64,000 nucleotides of DNA, taken from Meloidogyne chitwoodi. Its lineage: Eukaryota; Nematoda; Chromadorea; Rhabditida; Meloidogynidae. The stretch is from positions 2,451,050-2,515,049 of the forward strand of contig JACZZP010000006.1 of NCBI GenBank assembly GCA_015183035.1, written 5' to 3'. The position numbers were made by a program, and so were the translations under genes. The notes beneath the pieces are model-generated. The model ran no database searches. It was not told the DNA's origin and saw nothing but the letters and a program-made list of their open reading frames with translations. Shown in pieces: positions 21,301 to 33,524 of this stretch (positions within the stretch are counted from its first letter, which is position 1; every line of letters begins with the position of its first letter).

Positions 21301-24300
21301 TCGGCAATAAAGCAGGTAATTATTATATTAGTTTAAATTCTTCTAATTTACACTACATAAGGTTGCATCGGCCCGCTTTGGTGTCAATAGGTTGTTTTCT
21401 TTTCCATAATTTACTCGAACAAATTAATATTTTTTCAAGTTCGTACCTAGCAAATGCCGATGAATTGCAAATAAAAATGGCCCAAGGCGCAAAGCCTGGA
21501 GAAGGAGGTTATTTATAAATGTATTTAAAATTTTTATAATTTTAGGGGAACTCCCCGGTTACAAAGTTACGAGAGAGATTGCTGCTACAAGAAAATCTAC
21601 ACCAGGCGTTGGGCTTATTTCACCTCCTCCACATCATGACATCTATAGCATTGAAGATCTCGCGCAAGTAGGATGATCAATTTTTCTATATAATTATTTG
21701 TTTTTTAGTTGATTTATGATTTGAAATGTGCAAATCCCATAGCTCGCATCAGTGTAAAATTGGTTTCTGAAGCTGGAGTCGGTATCGTTTCCGCCGGAGT
21801 AGCCAAGGGGGGTGCAGATCATATTACAGTTTCTGGTCATGATGGTGGAACAGGAGCAAGCAGCTGGACAGGAATGTTAGTTTTATTTTTTCTAAATAGT
21901 AAATTTGATATTTCAGAAAACACGCTGGTCTTCCTTGGGAACTCGGTATCTATTATTTTATCATCAATACTGTTGCATTCGCACAACATTTTATTATACC
22001 TACATTTTCTTAGGTGTTTCGGAGACTCATCAAGTTCTGACGATGAATGACTTACGATCCCGTATTGTACTTCAGGCTGATGGACAAATAAGAACAGGTT
22101 ATTTAATTCATTAATTTTGTTCACATGGTTATTATTTAAGGGCGTGATGTTATGATCGCAGCCCTGCTGGGTGCGGATGAATTCGGTATGTCTACTGCCC
22201 CTTTAATCGTTCTTGGTTGTACAATGATGCGGAAATGTCACTTAAATACGTGTCCAGTGGGAATCGCTACACAGGTAATGTATATTATTCAAAATAAAAT
22301 ACTTTTTTGAAGGATCCCATTTTGCGAGCAAAATTTGATGGAAAGCCAGAGCATGTCGTTAATTATATGTTTATGGTTGCCGAAGAAGTACGTTACTTTC
22401 TCGCTAAATTGGGGTTACGAAAGATGACTGAAGCTATAGGCAGAGTTGATTTACTCTATGCAAATCCGAATCCAATGAACAACAAAGCAACCCATTTAGA
22501 GTTTGCTCAGATTTTACATAATGTTTCTTTGCAATTTCCACAAATAAATACGTTGGGTGGATCGACCAAACAGGTTTTTGAAAATTAGAATTATGAATTT
22601 ATGCTCTGTCCTTTATAGCTTCATGAAATTAACGATCTAGAAGCTGATATTATCGAAAAAGAACATTTAATTGAATTCTTTGATGAACCTTTGAAAATAA
22701 AGTCTATCAAAGAACGAGCAATTAGCAATACAAACCGTTGTTTTGGCGCTAGACTCAGCTACGAGGTAAAACTTAAAAATTTATTTTTTTTTGATATTTA
22801 GATTTCAATTCGTTATGGAGAGGATGGTCTTCCAGATGGTCAATTGGAAATAAATCTTAAAGGATCAGCTGGACAAAGTTTTTGTGCTTTTTTAGCAAAA
22901 GGGGTCACTGTTAAACTGGTATTTATGATGTTATTATATTTTCAGATTTGTAATTTTAACTTTTTGTAGGAAGGCGAAACTAATGATTACGTTGGGAAGG
23001 TTTGAGTTTTTCTTTTTTATTATGTATTTTCTTAATTTTAGTGCCTTTCTGGAGGAGAAATCATTATTCGTCCTTATAAAAATTCAATTTATGCTTCGGA
23101 AGAAAATTCAATAATTGGAAATGTTGCGCTTTATGGGGCGACTTCAGGTAATAAGAATTAAATTTGTCTATTATTTATTAATAAATATTTTATTTAAAGG
23201 AACTGCATTTTTCCGAGGAATTGCTGGCGAGCGTTTTGCAGTCCGTAATTCTGGTGCTACTGCTGTCATCGAGGGTGTTGGTGATCATGGTTGTGAATAT
23301 ATGACAGGCGGTAATGTATTACATCTATAACATATTTTTCATTAGGCGGAAAATCATAAAAATAGATTTAATTTTAAGACATTTACTATTTTAAAACCTG
23401 ATAGAATATATTACAATTACAACATTTTACATTGCAGGGCGTGTTATTATTCTTAATGGAATTGGAAAAAATTTTGCCGCAGCAATGAGTGGTGGATTGG
23501 CATTTGTCTATAATAGGTTGGCAATAATTTTTTTCATTAGAATTGTGTAATGTTTGGTCAAAATCTAAATTGAAATGTACGCTATCTCTTTAAATTAATT
23601 TATTGGGAATAAGGTTACTAACCAAAAGGTATTACAGCAATCCAGCCCACAGCAATGTTGAACATATTTCTGGCATCTTTAAATTAATTTTTCCTATTTT
23701 CCGCTTAGAAACTTACTGATAAACAATGTCAAGTATAGGTTCCGACGGATCTTCCTCGTATTCCAAATTGTTTCTTTCTTCTTCTCTCATTTTATAAGCG
23801 CAAGTTTCACGAGTTTCAAGAAAATACTTGTTATCTAATGCATAGTAACGAGTTCCAAACCTTTTTTATAGAGATTTAATTGTATCTCAAAAATGTCACA
23901 AACCAATAACTACGACGATAACGCGCCAGATAAACTCGATCATTAAACATCTTTATCCTTCGAATTGCAAAACCTTCGACAATTCCTAATTTTAATAAGG
24001 TTAATACCATTGATGTAGTATCATTGCTTCCAGAGTTAGCAAATGCACCAGAAAGGCTTCTAGAATTTTAAAAATGAAATGATAGTTTTTTTAAAATATC
24101 TAATGCCTTGTCTTTCCTTCCTCTTGCCAATTTTCTATTCTTGAATTTAATGTTTGGAATAAGATGAGTAAAAAGGCACCTTTTATTTTTAGAATATTTA
24201 TACTCAACATTTTATAAATGTACAAGTACTTACAAAAACTTTATTTATTTTCGGACCAAGCAAATAAAGTTTATCTTGCGAAATATTTATAGGGCAATAA

Positions 24301-27300
24301 TTCAGTAAAAACTATGTGAAGACTAAAGTTCGTGGCTAATCGATAAATAATCGAGTTAGCGGTATTAATTTATAAATTACGATATTGACAAGAGATAACT
24401 TGTATATTATATTTCATTGATATATAATTACTAATATTCTAATAATAAAGTTGTCTTCTATATTCACAGTTTCAATGGTGATATAACACGATTAATGAAC
24501 CAAGCAACAATTGATCTTGAGGAGCCAACAAATGAGGACTTCGATTGGATGAAAGTTTTAATTGGACGATTTGTTAAGGAAACGGATTCTATAATTGGAA
24601 AACGTATTTTGGATTCATGGGAGACTGAGCGACATGATTTTATAAAATTAAGTTTTTTGATAAATATTAAAAAAAAATTTTTATTTTAGGTTTTCCCTAA
24701 AGATTATAAAAAAGCTTTGGAAATGATGAAACAGGAGGAGGATGCTAAAATACAGGCTAAAGAGGAGAAAGAAAACTTGAAGCTTGAGCAACAACGGATT
24801 GAGAACACATTACAAGTTAGTTTCAAAAATATCAAATTGAGGCACATGTTTTTTCTTGTAATTTCTTGCCTTTTGTTTGGTCATTTAGCATTTCCTTTAT
24901 CATTTTTTGTTTAATTCTCAGAATGGTGATGTTCTTGACGTGCCTGGAGAAAAACGCGTAAATAGAGCCTATTCTATGGACATGCAAATTGCATTGCAAG
25001 ATGAACGTGTTCGGACTAAAATACGCACAGAAAGACGCAGGCGCAGTGTATATTTTTTAATTTTTTTGTACTGTCTTCTGTGTACTGTCCTTTTTGTCAT
25101 TGTTTATTTAAAAAAATTATAAATATAAATATTCCAAATAAATTTCAGATAATTCAACATCGGCGAAGAAAATTTTCCAAGGCAACAAGGGAAGCGGACT
25201 TTTCTGGATTTGAGGCAACGGAAGATGTGCAAGAACAAAATATGAATGTAGAAGACGAGGAAGTAGAACAGTTGTCGGATCTTGATTCTGGGGATGAATC
25301 TGGTATTTTTTTATTAAAGTAAATTATTATACTTTTTCAGATAATTCAAAGGGAACTGGTGATGGCAGGAAGAAAAGGACTGGGGATATTGAAGATCTGG
25401 TGGCAGCTGCTTTAAAAAGTGGAGAAGAAGAACTTGATAAAAAACGAGGCTTTATTAAATATAAAAGGCAGAAAGTAATTTATAGGCCACCTGAACAACG
25501 GTTAAAGGATTGGGATGAAGTAATGCCAAAATGTTCCTTACAATTAAATCATTTTTAATTTAGGTGATTGATTATAGAGCAGTGCGTTCGAATATCAGGG
25601 AACAAGCTGCTCGTTGCATGGATTGTGGGATTCCATTTTGTCAAGGAAATACTGGTTAATTTTTTATAGAAATTTGTCAATTTTTTAATCATAATTTAGG
25701 TTGCCCTCTCGGAAATATTATTCCAAAGTGGAACGATTATGTTTTTAAAAATAATTGGCGTCAAGCACTGGAGCAGCTTTTACAAACAAACAATTTTCCT
25801 GAATTTACTGGTCGGGTTTGCCCTGCTCCTTGTGAAGTAAAGATTTATTTTCTTTTAAATTTAATAAAAGATTAGGGGGCATGTTGTGTTGCTATAAGCT
25901 CGCCTCCCGTAACCATAAAAGGAATTGAATGTGCAATAATTGATTATGCCTTTTTAAATAATTGGATTGAACCACAAAAACCTCCAGCTAGAACTGGAAA
26001 GAGGATTGCCATCATTGGAAGTGGTCCTGCAGGCAATTTAAAACCGATGGTTATATTCTTTATATTTTAATGTTTTAGGCCTTGCAGCTGCTGCTCAGCT
26101 TAATAAAGCTGGGCATACGGTCGTTGTTTACGAACGAAAAAACCGAATTGGTGGATTGCTCCGATATGGTATTCCTCAAATGAAGTTGGACAAATTCGTT
26201 TTGGATCGTCGGTTAAAGTTGATGGAGGAAGAAGGAATACGATTTATTGCTAATACTGAAATTGGTAAACATGTTCCTGCTGATTTGTTACTTAAAGAGA
26301 ATGATGTTTGTCTTTTATGCACAGGTTATTTCTAGCATATTAAATTTTTAATTTTGTGGCACTATTATTTAAAGGCAGCACAACACCAAGGGATATTAGA
26401 ATTCCAGGAAGGGAATCAAAGGGAATTTGCTTCGCCATGGAATATTTGGAAAAAAGTCAACGACGAAGAGCTGGGGACAATGTTTCATGGGATGGGTTGG
26501 ATCCGACTGGAAAGAAAATCATTGTTTTGGGTGGTGGAGATACCGCAACTGATTGTATTGGAACTTCCTTAAGGGTATGTTGTATTGGCACTGCATATTT
26601 TTTAATTTATTATAAAATTAGCAATTATTAATTGAAATCATAATTTGACAGAAATTCTTAATCTAATTAAGCTCAATGCAAAATCTGTTCAAGCTTATGA
26701 AATTTTACCGCAACCACCAGTGGAACGAAAATCTGATGTTAAAATAAAATTAATTTTCCATTAAATTGTTTTTTTTTCTAGAACCCGTGGCCGGAGTGGC
26801 CTCTGACTTTCCGGATAGATTATGGTCACGAAGAAGCCGCGCAATTAAATGATGGAAAAGATCCACGAACTTATTCAATTAGTACAAAGGTAGTTTCTGA
26901 ATTAAAATTCATGTTATTTCAATTGTTTTTAGGAGTTTATTACCGATGACAAAAATGGTGTGCAAGTAGTGACTGGACTGAAAACGGTTAGTAATAGGGA
27001 AAATTTGCACAGGCATATTTTATTAATTTACAATTTTTATCTTAAAATTAGGTTGCAATAGATTGGATTAAAGATGAGAAAGGAGCTTGGAAAATGATTG
27101 AAAGGGAGGGAACTGAAGAAGTACATGAATGTGATCTTTGTATTTTAGCCATGGGTTTTGTGGGACCTGAGAAGGTGAGGGGTGAAAAATTAATCTTTTC
27201 AGTTCTAATTTTTTAGACAGTGATAGATCAACTTAAATTAGAATATGACAATCGTCAAAATATAAAAACACCAAAAGAAAAATATAATGCGAGTGCATCC

Positions 27301-27459
27301 AGGGTTTTTGCTGCTGGTGATTGTCGAAGAGGCCAATCATTAGTAGTTTGGGCAATACATGAAGGAAGGCAGGCTGCTCGCCAAGTTGATCATTTTCTTA
27401 TGGGAAATACAAATCTTGCTGGTCCCGGAGGAATCGTTATTGCTCCAATACCGCATTGA
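15364..27459 (+). CDS. Glutamate synthase (fused NAD(P)H-GOGAT)
   Basis: About 45 small exons encode the eukaryotic fused enzyme, which makes two glutamates from glutamine and 2-oxoglutarate. The class II glutaminase domain begins after a short propeptide, with nucleophile Cys27 in KDACGVGF, then [17 protein letters not shown] and NGEINTLRG. The FMN/synthase domain includes [35 protein letters not shown] and the 3Fe-4S cysteines in [19 protein letters not shown]. The GXGXG domain follows ([19 protein letters not shown]). The beta part has 4Fe-4S ligands ([25 protein letters not shown]), an FAD site ([15 protein letters not shown]) and an NAD(P)H site ([13 protein letters not shown]). It ends [12 protein letters not shown]. 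Two introns are exceptional: 16994-18844 (1.85 kb) and 23517-24469 (0.95 kb). Together they hold three antisense genes. Confidence 0.96.
17131..17553 (-). CDS. FMRFamide-like peptide precursor, FLP-3 type (PLGTMRFamide)
   Basis: Antisense gene inside the first large glutamate synthase intron. Exon 1 (17553-17493) encodes a signal peptide ([20 protein letters not shown]); exon 2 (17423-17131) joins in phase 1, giving about 117 residues. An alternative acceptor would add seven in-frame residues. The propeptide ends with two near-identical peptides: [12 protein letters not shown] and, directly after, [12 protein letters not shown] before the stop. The Gly residues are amide donors and KR/KRR the cleavage sites, so predicted products end PLGTMRF-amide. 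This is the signature of FLP-3 peptides in C. elegans ([13 protein letters not shown] and similar). There are only two peptide copies, fewer than in C. elegans flp-3. The ortholog name is likely but not proven. Confidence 0.88.
18023..18403 (-). CDS. FMRFamide-like peptide precursor (EPLRFamide)
   Basis: Second antisense neuropeptide gene in the same glutamate synthase intron. Exon 1 (18403-18344) encodes a signal peptide ([20 protein letters not shown]). Exon 2 (18202-18023) joins in phase 0, giving 79 residues. A single peptide is bounded by dibasic sites: [13 protein letters not shown], so the product should be [13 protein letters not shown], perhaps with pyroglutamate at the N-terminus. 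The flanks ([13 protein letters not shown] and the acidic C-terminus) carry no second copy. RFamides with PLRF ends occur in several FLP families; I do not assign a number. It lies about 470 bases upstream of the FLP-3-type gene on the same strand, with its own signal peptide and stop, so I treat it as a separate gene. Confidence 0.85.
23595..24210 (-). CDS. Secreted CX-module-like cysteine protein
   Basis: Antisense gene inside the second large glutamate synthase intron. The start at 24210 gives a signal peptide ([20 protein letters not shown]). Exons then run [72 protein letters not shown] and finally [17 protein letters not shown], ending FPIN at 23595. The Cys pattern C...C(x)7CC(x)3CC, with Tyr-rich sequence before it, fits the nematode CX module (function unknown, extracellular). 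The first intron (about 24097-24045) starts with GC instead of GT and keeps the frame (AG|A), so it appears to be a GC-AG intron. The SGAFANSG motif upstream is also seen with such modules. No other domain is visible. Confidence 0.75.
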
Positions 27460-27774
27460 CACTTGTAAGGTATGCTTATCCATATATATATATATATTTA
27501 GTTGACTTTGTTACTGTTATATCCTTAATTGAAATATGACCTTAGAATCTGATAATGTATTCTTTAATGGAAAATTTTTGAAAAATATTTTTTGCTTTAT
27601 CAGAGAATACAGTCATATTTATATTGCATTTATATATATATATTATCTATATCACCCACCACTTTAATAATGAACTTAATTAACTTAATTTTTAGAATGC
27701 ATGTTTTCGCTTCTCATATAAAATAAAAACCATATTTTTAAATAAAATTTCAAGTATTTTCTTGGTTAATATTT
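27460..27774. other. Intergenic between convergent genes
   Basis: Short AT spacer with two TATATATA runs (near 27484 and 27631). Nothing else was recognised. Confidence 0.5.
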
Positions 27775-30589
27775 TCAATCAAAAAAAAATTTTAACTCGT
27801 CTTCTGTTGCTCCTCTAGCCATTTTTACAGTTGGTAGTTCGGAATAAACAGATCCTTCGAATTTCTGCTGTGTTCGCCAATCTAATGCTCTTTCATGAAT
27901 TTGTTTCCAAAGACAGAAATATGCTGAAACACTACTGAATAAGAAATATATATTTAACTGACCAGCCGGTTCAAAGTCCAAATATAATTTATGAGCAATT
28001 AATTCAGGTCTTTTCATTAACCTTTGTATATCACCGATGCCATAAACACAAGAACTTGCAACGAATTTTCCTAAAATTAAGTAGTTTACGTTACATTCTT
28101 TAAAAGGATACTTACCGTCGCATCTGCTTTCCTTAGACCCTGACATTTGATTAATTTCTCTCCAAACTTGAAATCTCGATATATAATAAGTTGAAAGTTT
28201 AAATGGTTCTGCTGCATTGTATTCAGTGTGAGAAAATGATTGTGTTGTATTTTTCTGCTGTTTTTCATTTTCTTGTACTTGTTGCTGAGTTTGGCGTTGT
28301 TTAATATCAGATAAATATGTTTCTTTAAATAGTCTACCATAAAGATAATTAGCATCAAATCCGCCAGGAATGTATAATTCTAAAAAGATGTTTTAAATTA
28401 CGGTTTTTGTTAAAAAAATTTGTATTTTTGAGTAAAATTTTTTTATTCTTTCTCTTTACCATTTCTTTTCAATATTCACCACTGCTCTCTGCGACTCACA
28501 TTTTCTCATTTCTCATTTGGAAAAGAAAAAAAGAAAAGTTTAATTATATTTTTATGATAATTTTTTAGTGCGAACTTGGTTAAGTGGGTAACACGTTAGA
28601 CTTCGATTCTTTTATAGTAATTTATTGTAGGTTTATTAATTCTTATTAAATTTCTCTTTAAATTTTTAATTTACTTTTAGTTTCGAAACATCCCTAATTT
28701 TAAATTTAATATTATAAATATTTTGAGTCAGTTATAGTACCTTTAGGATTGCCAGTAATGCTGCCCCATAATGCCTAAAAATTAAAAAAGATTTAAAAAC
28801 ATTAATTCTACTCACTTCATCTGAGCAATACCCAAATTTTAAGTAATTAAGTTGTTGTCGCACTTTTTTACTACTAATTATTGCATTTACAGTTTCACGA
28901 CTCATTAGAGCAGATAAACTTGATTTCCATAATGTTAGCGGTGATTTCATAAACTTAATAAATTAATTTTTGACTAAATTTCTAGACAAATACCATTTGT
29001 TTTCCTCTTATTCGGCTAGTCTCAAATGGCAATATTTCAGCGTTAATTGTGCCATTGAGTTGTTTAAATATTCTAACCATCTTAAAGATTTTTTAAGCTG
29101 ATTTATAATTTACTTACTTCTAAATTTGTTTTCAATGGAAGATCTACGCCACTTAAATACTAAAAAAATTAATCGATTTTAAATTTTCAGATTAAAAAAA
29201 ATTTTTCAAAGAATAACCTGGTAGTATCGCCAACTATGATTAAGCTAAAAAATGATTAAATTTAAATAAGCGGGTACACCCCAGTTTACCGCAAGGCCGG
29301 TTTACCGCAGGGCTATAACTCTGTTTATAATTGTCATATAATAAAGATCTTAGTGTCATTCGACTTAGCTCGTCGAGCTGAGTCGAACCATGCTCGGGTC
29401 GAAAATTTTTGGTAAATATAAAATAAGTTATAGCCCTGCGGTAAACCGGCCCTGCGGTAAACTGGCCTGCTCCCTAAATAAGCTTTAATGTTTTCACCTC
29501 ACTAAGGTAACGTAAACAACTATATACACCACGAACAACACCAAATTGACACCATTCAACTTTATTAACAGTCTAATTTTTATTAATTTTTATAGAATAT
29601 ATAATTATAATTTACCATAACGAAAATGTTTGGAAAACAGTCTATCAATAAATTCATTTGTCTTTTGAATTGTTCATCTGCGCGATCATCTACAGCGATA
29701 CAATAAGCATTTTGAGGCTTTTAAATATTATAATTTTATTAAAATAATAAAATTACCTGGTAAATAGCACTCATCAATAAAAACACTTGGATTGGAGATT
29801 TGTGTACAAGAATGCCATAAGCAATAGGAAATTCTAAAAATAACAGTAAAAAATAATTTACAAGGAACTTCAAAATAAACGTCAAAATTTAAAAAATGTC
29901 TAACCTTTTTCTTCTTTCGTGGCTGAATCTTCGGGAAAAGGAAAGAGGCGTTTTAAGTTTTTGCAACTAAAATGAAAGTAAGATATTTCATTAAACTAAA
30001 TCCAAAAAAATTCTAACCCAGCCTCCGGAATGTCTATTGGACTTAGTTTATTTATATCAGGCAAATAACGTTTACTGCTCTGATTCACACTCCAATTAGC
30101 GAGATGACCAATTTCCTCAGAAGTTAACTGCCCTAGGGACATTTTCTGACACCAGTTATTGTCCATTGCTGGTAGATCTGTTAACCAATGTGTAAGGCTG
30201 AGATTCAGCACATCCCTATAAAAATAGTTTGAGATTTTTCTTGTTAAATATTGCCTGAGATGTTGATTTCTTGTTTCCAATTTTGCTGTTTCATTAATTG
30301 TAATAAATGGGCGATTTGTTGCTTTCAACATTTTTTCTTGTTTTATTTTTAGTGATGACCAAAGTGGAATTGCTCTACCTGGAGAATGCCTAAGTGTTTC
30401 CCAGAAGAGAATGGTAACAATATCCAGATAGATGCAAATAAAAAATAATGCCAAACAAAAAAGCACAGAAAGACAGGCTTTGACCCTCCGTTGATATGGC
30501 CCATAGAAAGATAAATCAAGAAATGTGCGTTTGGTAAATATTTTTTTGCAAGCCGGATCATCAGTTGGTGTAAATAGCGGGACACGCAT
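27775..30589 (-). CDS. Core-2/I-branching-type N-acetylglucosaminyltransferase (GT14)
   Basis: Type II membrane protein: a basic N-terminus (MRVPLFTPTDDPACKKIF) precedes a single membrane anchor (ACLSVLFCLALFFICIYL) and a lumenal stem. Catalytic-domain landmarks in order are EFPIAYGILVHKSPIQVFLL, QNAYCIAVDDRADEQFKRQM, QFGVVRGVYSCLRYL, HSWRYYQYLSGVDLPLKTN and LEMVRIFKQLNG. It continues KKVRQQLNYLKFGYCSDEALW and GGFDANYLYGRLFKETYLS. The order PIAYGI-VHK, D-x-D-like AVDDRAD, YYQ-LSG-D-PL and later DE-hW is that of GT14 beta-1,6-GlcNAc transferases, which act in the Golgi on O-glycans. C. elegans has several gly genes of this family. At least nine introns are present, one of which carries a MITE. 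The C-terminus (ATEDELKFFFD) is short and not unusual. Confidence 0.9.
29271..29474. mobile_element. MITE in a glycosyltransferase intron, 204 bp
   Basis: The element has long inverted arms: CCAGTTTACCGCAAGGCCGG at the left mirrors CCGGCCCTGCGGTAAACTGG at the right, about 40 bases of near-perfect complementarity around a TAACT core. It is flanked by perfect 8-bp duplications TAAATAAG (29263-29270 and 29475-29482). Removing the element and one duplication restores an intron of normal small size. No coding capacity. Confidence 0.88.
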
Positions 30590-31439
30590 CTTTAGAATAA
30601 GAGAAAAATTCCTGAATAATTTTTTTATAATTTTTTAAATTAATTAAAAAATATATAGTTATGTATAAAGTTTGTGATTGTCCATAAGGAGCATAATTTA
30701 CGATAGTATTAAATAATTCAAAAAAATAATATATTCATGTGTGGCTTTTTATGCAATCCTTATTTACCTTTTTACTTTTCTAAAAATTCCTTATAATGTA
30801 AAGAGAGGAATTAACTGCTAATGTAAATATGAAGATCGATCCACGTTTTTTTTTGTAAAACGTGCCGTTTGTTAAACCGAAAGAAATATACTAGGTAGAT
30901 TTGCATAATACTCCCTGAGTCGATATTTAAATTATAGTATTAAATATACTCAATAAAACTTTAAACAACAGAACTACGAGATATTATAAAACGACAGAAT
31001 TTCTTCTGAATAGCATGTGAATTTTAAAAAGCGAGAATAAGTGAGAGCATATGATCAAACACAAACAGTAAATTGAACGGATGGCCTCAATAATTATTCA
31101 ATTTACCTTTTCCAAAACCCTTATAATTTTTATCAATCCATTATAAAGTATCGAATAAACTGAGCTTTTTACCTATTTTCTATTGAAAGGATTTTTAGAT
31201 TATCTTCTATCTAAAGAGCTCTAAAACTTGAATAGAATGAGCTATGAATAATCCAAATCCTTCTGTTAGAATTCGAGATAAAGGCTAATGAACATCCATG
31301 AATTCGATTATAATATAGTAAGAACATGTTATATTAAAATATCAGTTGGCACTGAAACGTCTGTTAATAATTAATTAATTTTGTTAAATACCTTTTCAGT
31401 GCAGATAATAAATATGGGGAGATGTATATACTGTATTTT

Positions 31440-31890
31440 TTGAGCTTTTTTCTAAAAGTCAGATAAGTCTGGATTTGACATATTAATTAGAGCAAGTAAA
31501 ACTGATTAAAATATCAAAAAATTAGAAAATTCCGACTTTTAGAAGTCGAAATAAAAGCCCCTAAACATTAAACAATTTTATGTGGAAAATGTCTAAACTG
31601 ACTTTTCCGAACTTTTTTTCTAAAAGTCAGATTTGTCTGATTTTTATATATTTTATAGAGTTCGTTGACTTGAATCAAATATCAAAAAACTAGAAAGTTC
31701 TGACTTTTAGAAGTCGAGATAGGTTACTGTATTTTTAGCATTTTTAATGAATTTTTGAGCTTTTTTCTAAAAGTCATATTTGTCTGGATTTTATATATTA
31801 TTTAGAGCTCGAAAAGCTGAATAAAATATCAAAAAATTAGAAAGTTCTGACTTCTAGAAGTCGAAATAAAAGCACATAAACATTTAAAAA
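31440..31890. repeat. Three ~150-bp tandem units with internal hairpin
   Basis: Units start near 31440, 31608 and 31755 with GAGC/GAAC-TTTTTTCTAAAAGTCA. Each ends with GACTTTTAGAAGTCGAAATA or similar, so the beginning and end of each unit are complementary (AAAAGTCAG against CTGACTTTT). Part of a fourth unit (CTGACTTTTAGAATTCGATA) appears at 32690, on the far side of the minisatellite. Confidence 0.75.
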
Positions 31891-31904
31891 TTAGCGATTT
31901 ATCG

Positions 31905-32660
31905 GCGAATTTTCTCCCATCGGCGAGTTTCGTCGACAATTTTCGTCGACGTTCAACGATGAGTTTCGTCGACGTTCGATAAGTTTCGTTGACGTTCAAC
32001 GATGAGTTTCGTCGACGTTCGATAAGTTTCGTTGACGTTCAACGATGAGTTTCGTCGACGTTCGTCGACGTTCGTCGACGTTCAACGATGAGTTTCGTCG
32101 ACGTTCGTCGATGAGTTTTCTCCAATCGGCGAGTTTCAACGATGAGTTTTCTCCCAGCGACGAGTTTTCGACCGGCGACTAGTTTCGTCCATGGACGAGT
32201 TTCGCCCAGGACTGAGTTCAGGACTGAGTTTTCTCCCAGGACTGAGTTTTCGCCCAGGACTGAGTTCAGGACTGAGTTTTCTCCCAGGAATGAGTTTTCG
32301 CCCAGGACTGAGTTCAGGACTGAGTTTTCTCCCAGGAATGAGTTTTCGCCCAGGACTGAGTTCAGGACTGAGTTTTCTCCCAGGAATGAGTTTTCTCCCA
32401 GGACTGAGTTTTCGCCCAGGACTGAGTTTTATCCCATGAGCCAGTTCATGAGTGAGTTTTCTCCCATGAGCCAGTTCATGAGTGAGTTTTCTCCCATGAG
32501 CCAGTTCATGAGTGAGTTTTCTCCCATGAGTCAGAAAAACTAGCCGAAAAAACTCGTTAAAACTCGTCGACAAAATTTCAATGGCGAGTTTATTCCAAGG
32601 ACGAGCGAGTTTAATGGCGTGTTTTATCCCGTGGACAAGTTTCATGGGCGTTTTTTGATA
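31905..32660. repeat. Composite minisatellite
   Basis: Three sub-arrays. At 31915-32140, GAGTTTCGTCGACGTTC and GATAAGTTTCGTTGACGTTC alternate. At 32205-32440, blocks of 12 and 18 bases (GGACTGAGTTCA, GGACTGAGTTTTCTCCCA, GGAATGAGTTTTCGCCCA) form a 48-base higher-order unit repeated three times. At 32430-32530, the 30-base unit ATGAGCCAGTTCATGAGTGA plus GTTTTCTCCC is repeated three times. Units in the second and third arrays are multiples of three, so long frames stay open on both strands; these are not taken as genes. Confidence 0.85.
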
Positions 32661-33524
32661 ATTTAAATCAAATATCAAAAATTAGAAAAGTCTGACTTTT
32701 AGAATTCGATATAGGCTACTGTATTTTTAGCGTTTTGAATGAATTTTTGAACGTTTAAACGAGAGAGATTTTGATGAGACATATATGGAAATAGCTCGAA
32801 AAACTGGATCGCATGAGCTATGGATACTTAAAATCCTACAACCAGAATTCGAGAAAAAGGCCCATAAACATCCGAAATTTATTGGGGAGAACGACAAAAC
32901 TGGCATTTTTGAGCTTTTTTTCCTATGGAGAGTTTTTTATGAGACATATATGGTTGGAAAGAGCTCAAAAAACTGAGTCTAATCAGCTATTGAAATGTCA
33001 AAAACTATGCGCTAGATTTCGAGATAAAGGCTTCTGAAAATTTCAAAAGAATGAAAATTTTAAACTACAGTATACTCTTTGTATATCTTCAATAGCGACA
33101 AAGCGACCATGGAAACTGGCTGTAACAAACGGGCCCTTTTTAACGGTAGAGACGATTCGAGTCGGCAGTTTCAAATTAGAAAGAATCTGTATTTTAAGCG
33201 ATCTAAAATCATTTTTATCATCCAAAGAGCCCTAAAACTGAATCGAAATTTGATTGAAACAGATCTGTATAGAAGCCGAAATAAGGCTCGTGAGCATCAA
33301 AAAACTATAGGTGGGATAAATATACTAAACATCTTAGATTTTTTGTATGTAAAGGGATTTAAATTAAACTTAATGGAAGTTTCAATCTTATTTTGATCAA
33401 ATTATCTTTGTAAATCTTAATAAAGCCAATTATATTTTAGTGTAAAATTTAAGATAAAGTCAAAATTTATTTAAACTTGTTCACAGAAATAACTTTTAAA
33501 CTTAAAGAAATCATTTCAATATAA

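Larger units (their letters stand above)
30590..33524. repeat. Repeat-rich intergenic block
   Basis: About 2.9 kb without a gene, between two minus-strand genes. It holds three things: dispersed degenerate copies of a GAGCTCGAAAA-CTGAATCG family (near 31210, 32790, 32950 and 33220) related to the satellite at the end of the window, three copies of a hairpin-containing unit (31440-31890), and a minisatellite (31905-32660). Confidence 0.7.

Noticed and set aside
28562..28610. tRNA-like stretch (GGTTAAGTGGGTAACACG) in a glycosyltransferase intron
   Set aside because: Only an A-box-like half is present; there is no B box or T-arm downstream, so no tRNA gene is called.
32136..32678. 180-codon minus-strand and 133-codon plus-strand frames
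   Set aside because: Both are products of minisatellite units with lengths divisible by three; no splice, start or family evidence.
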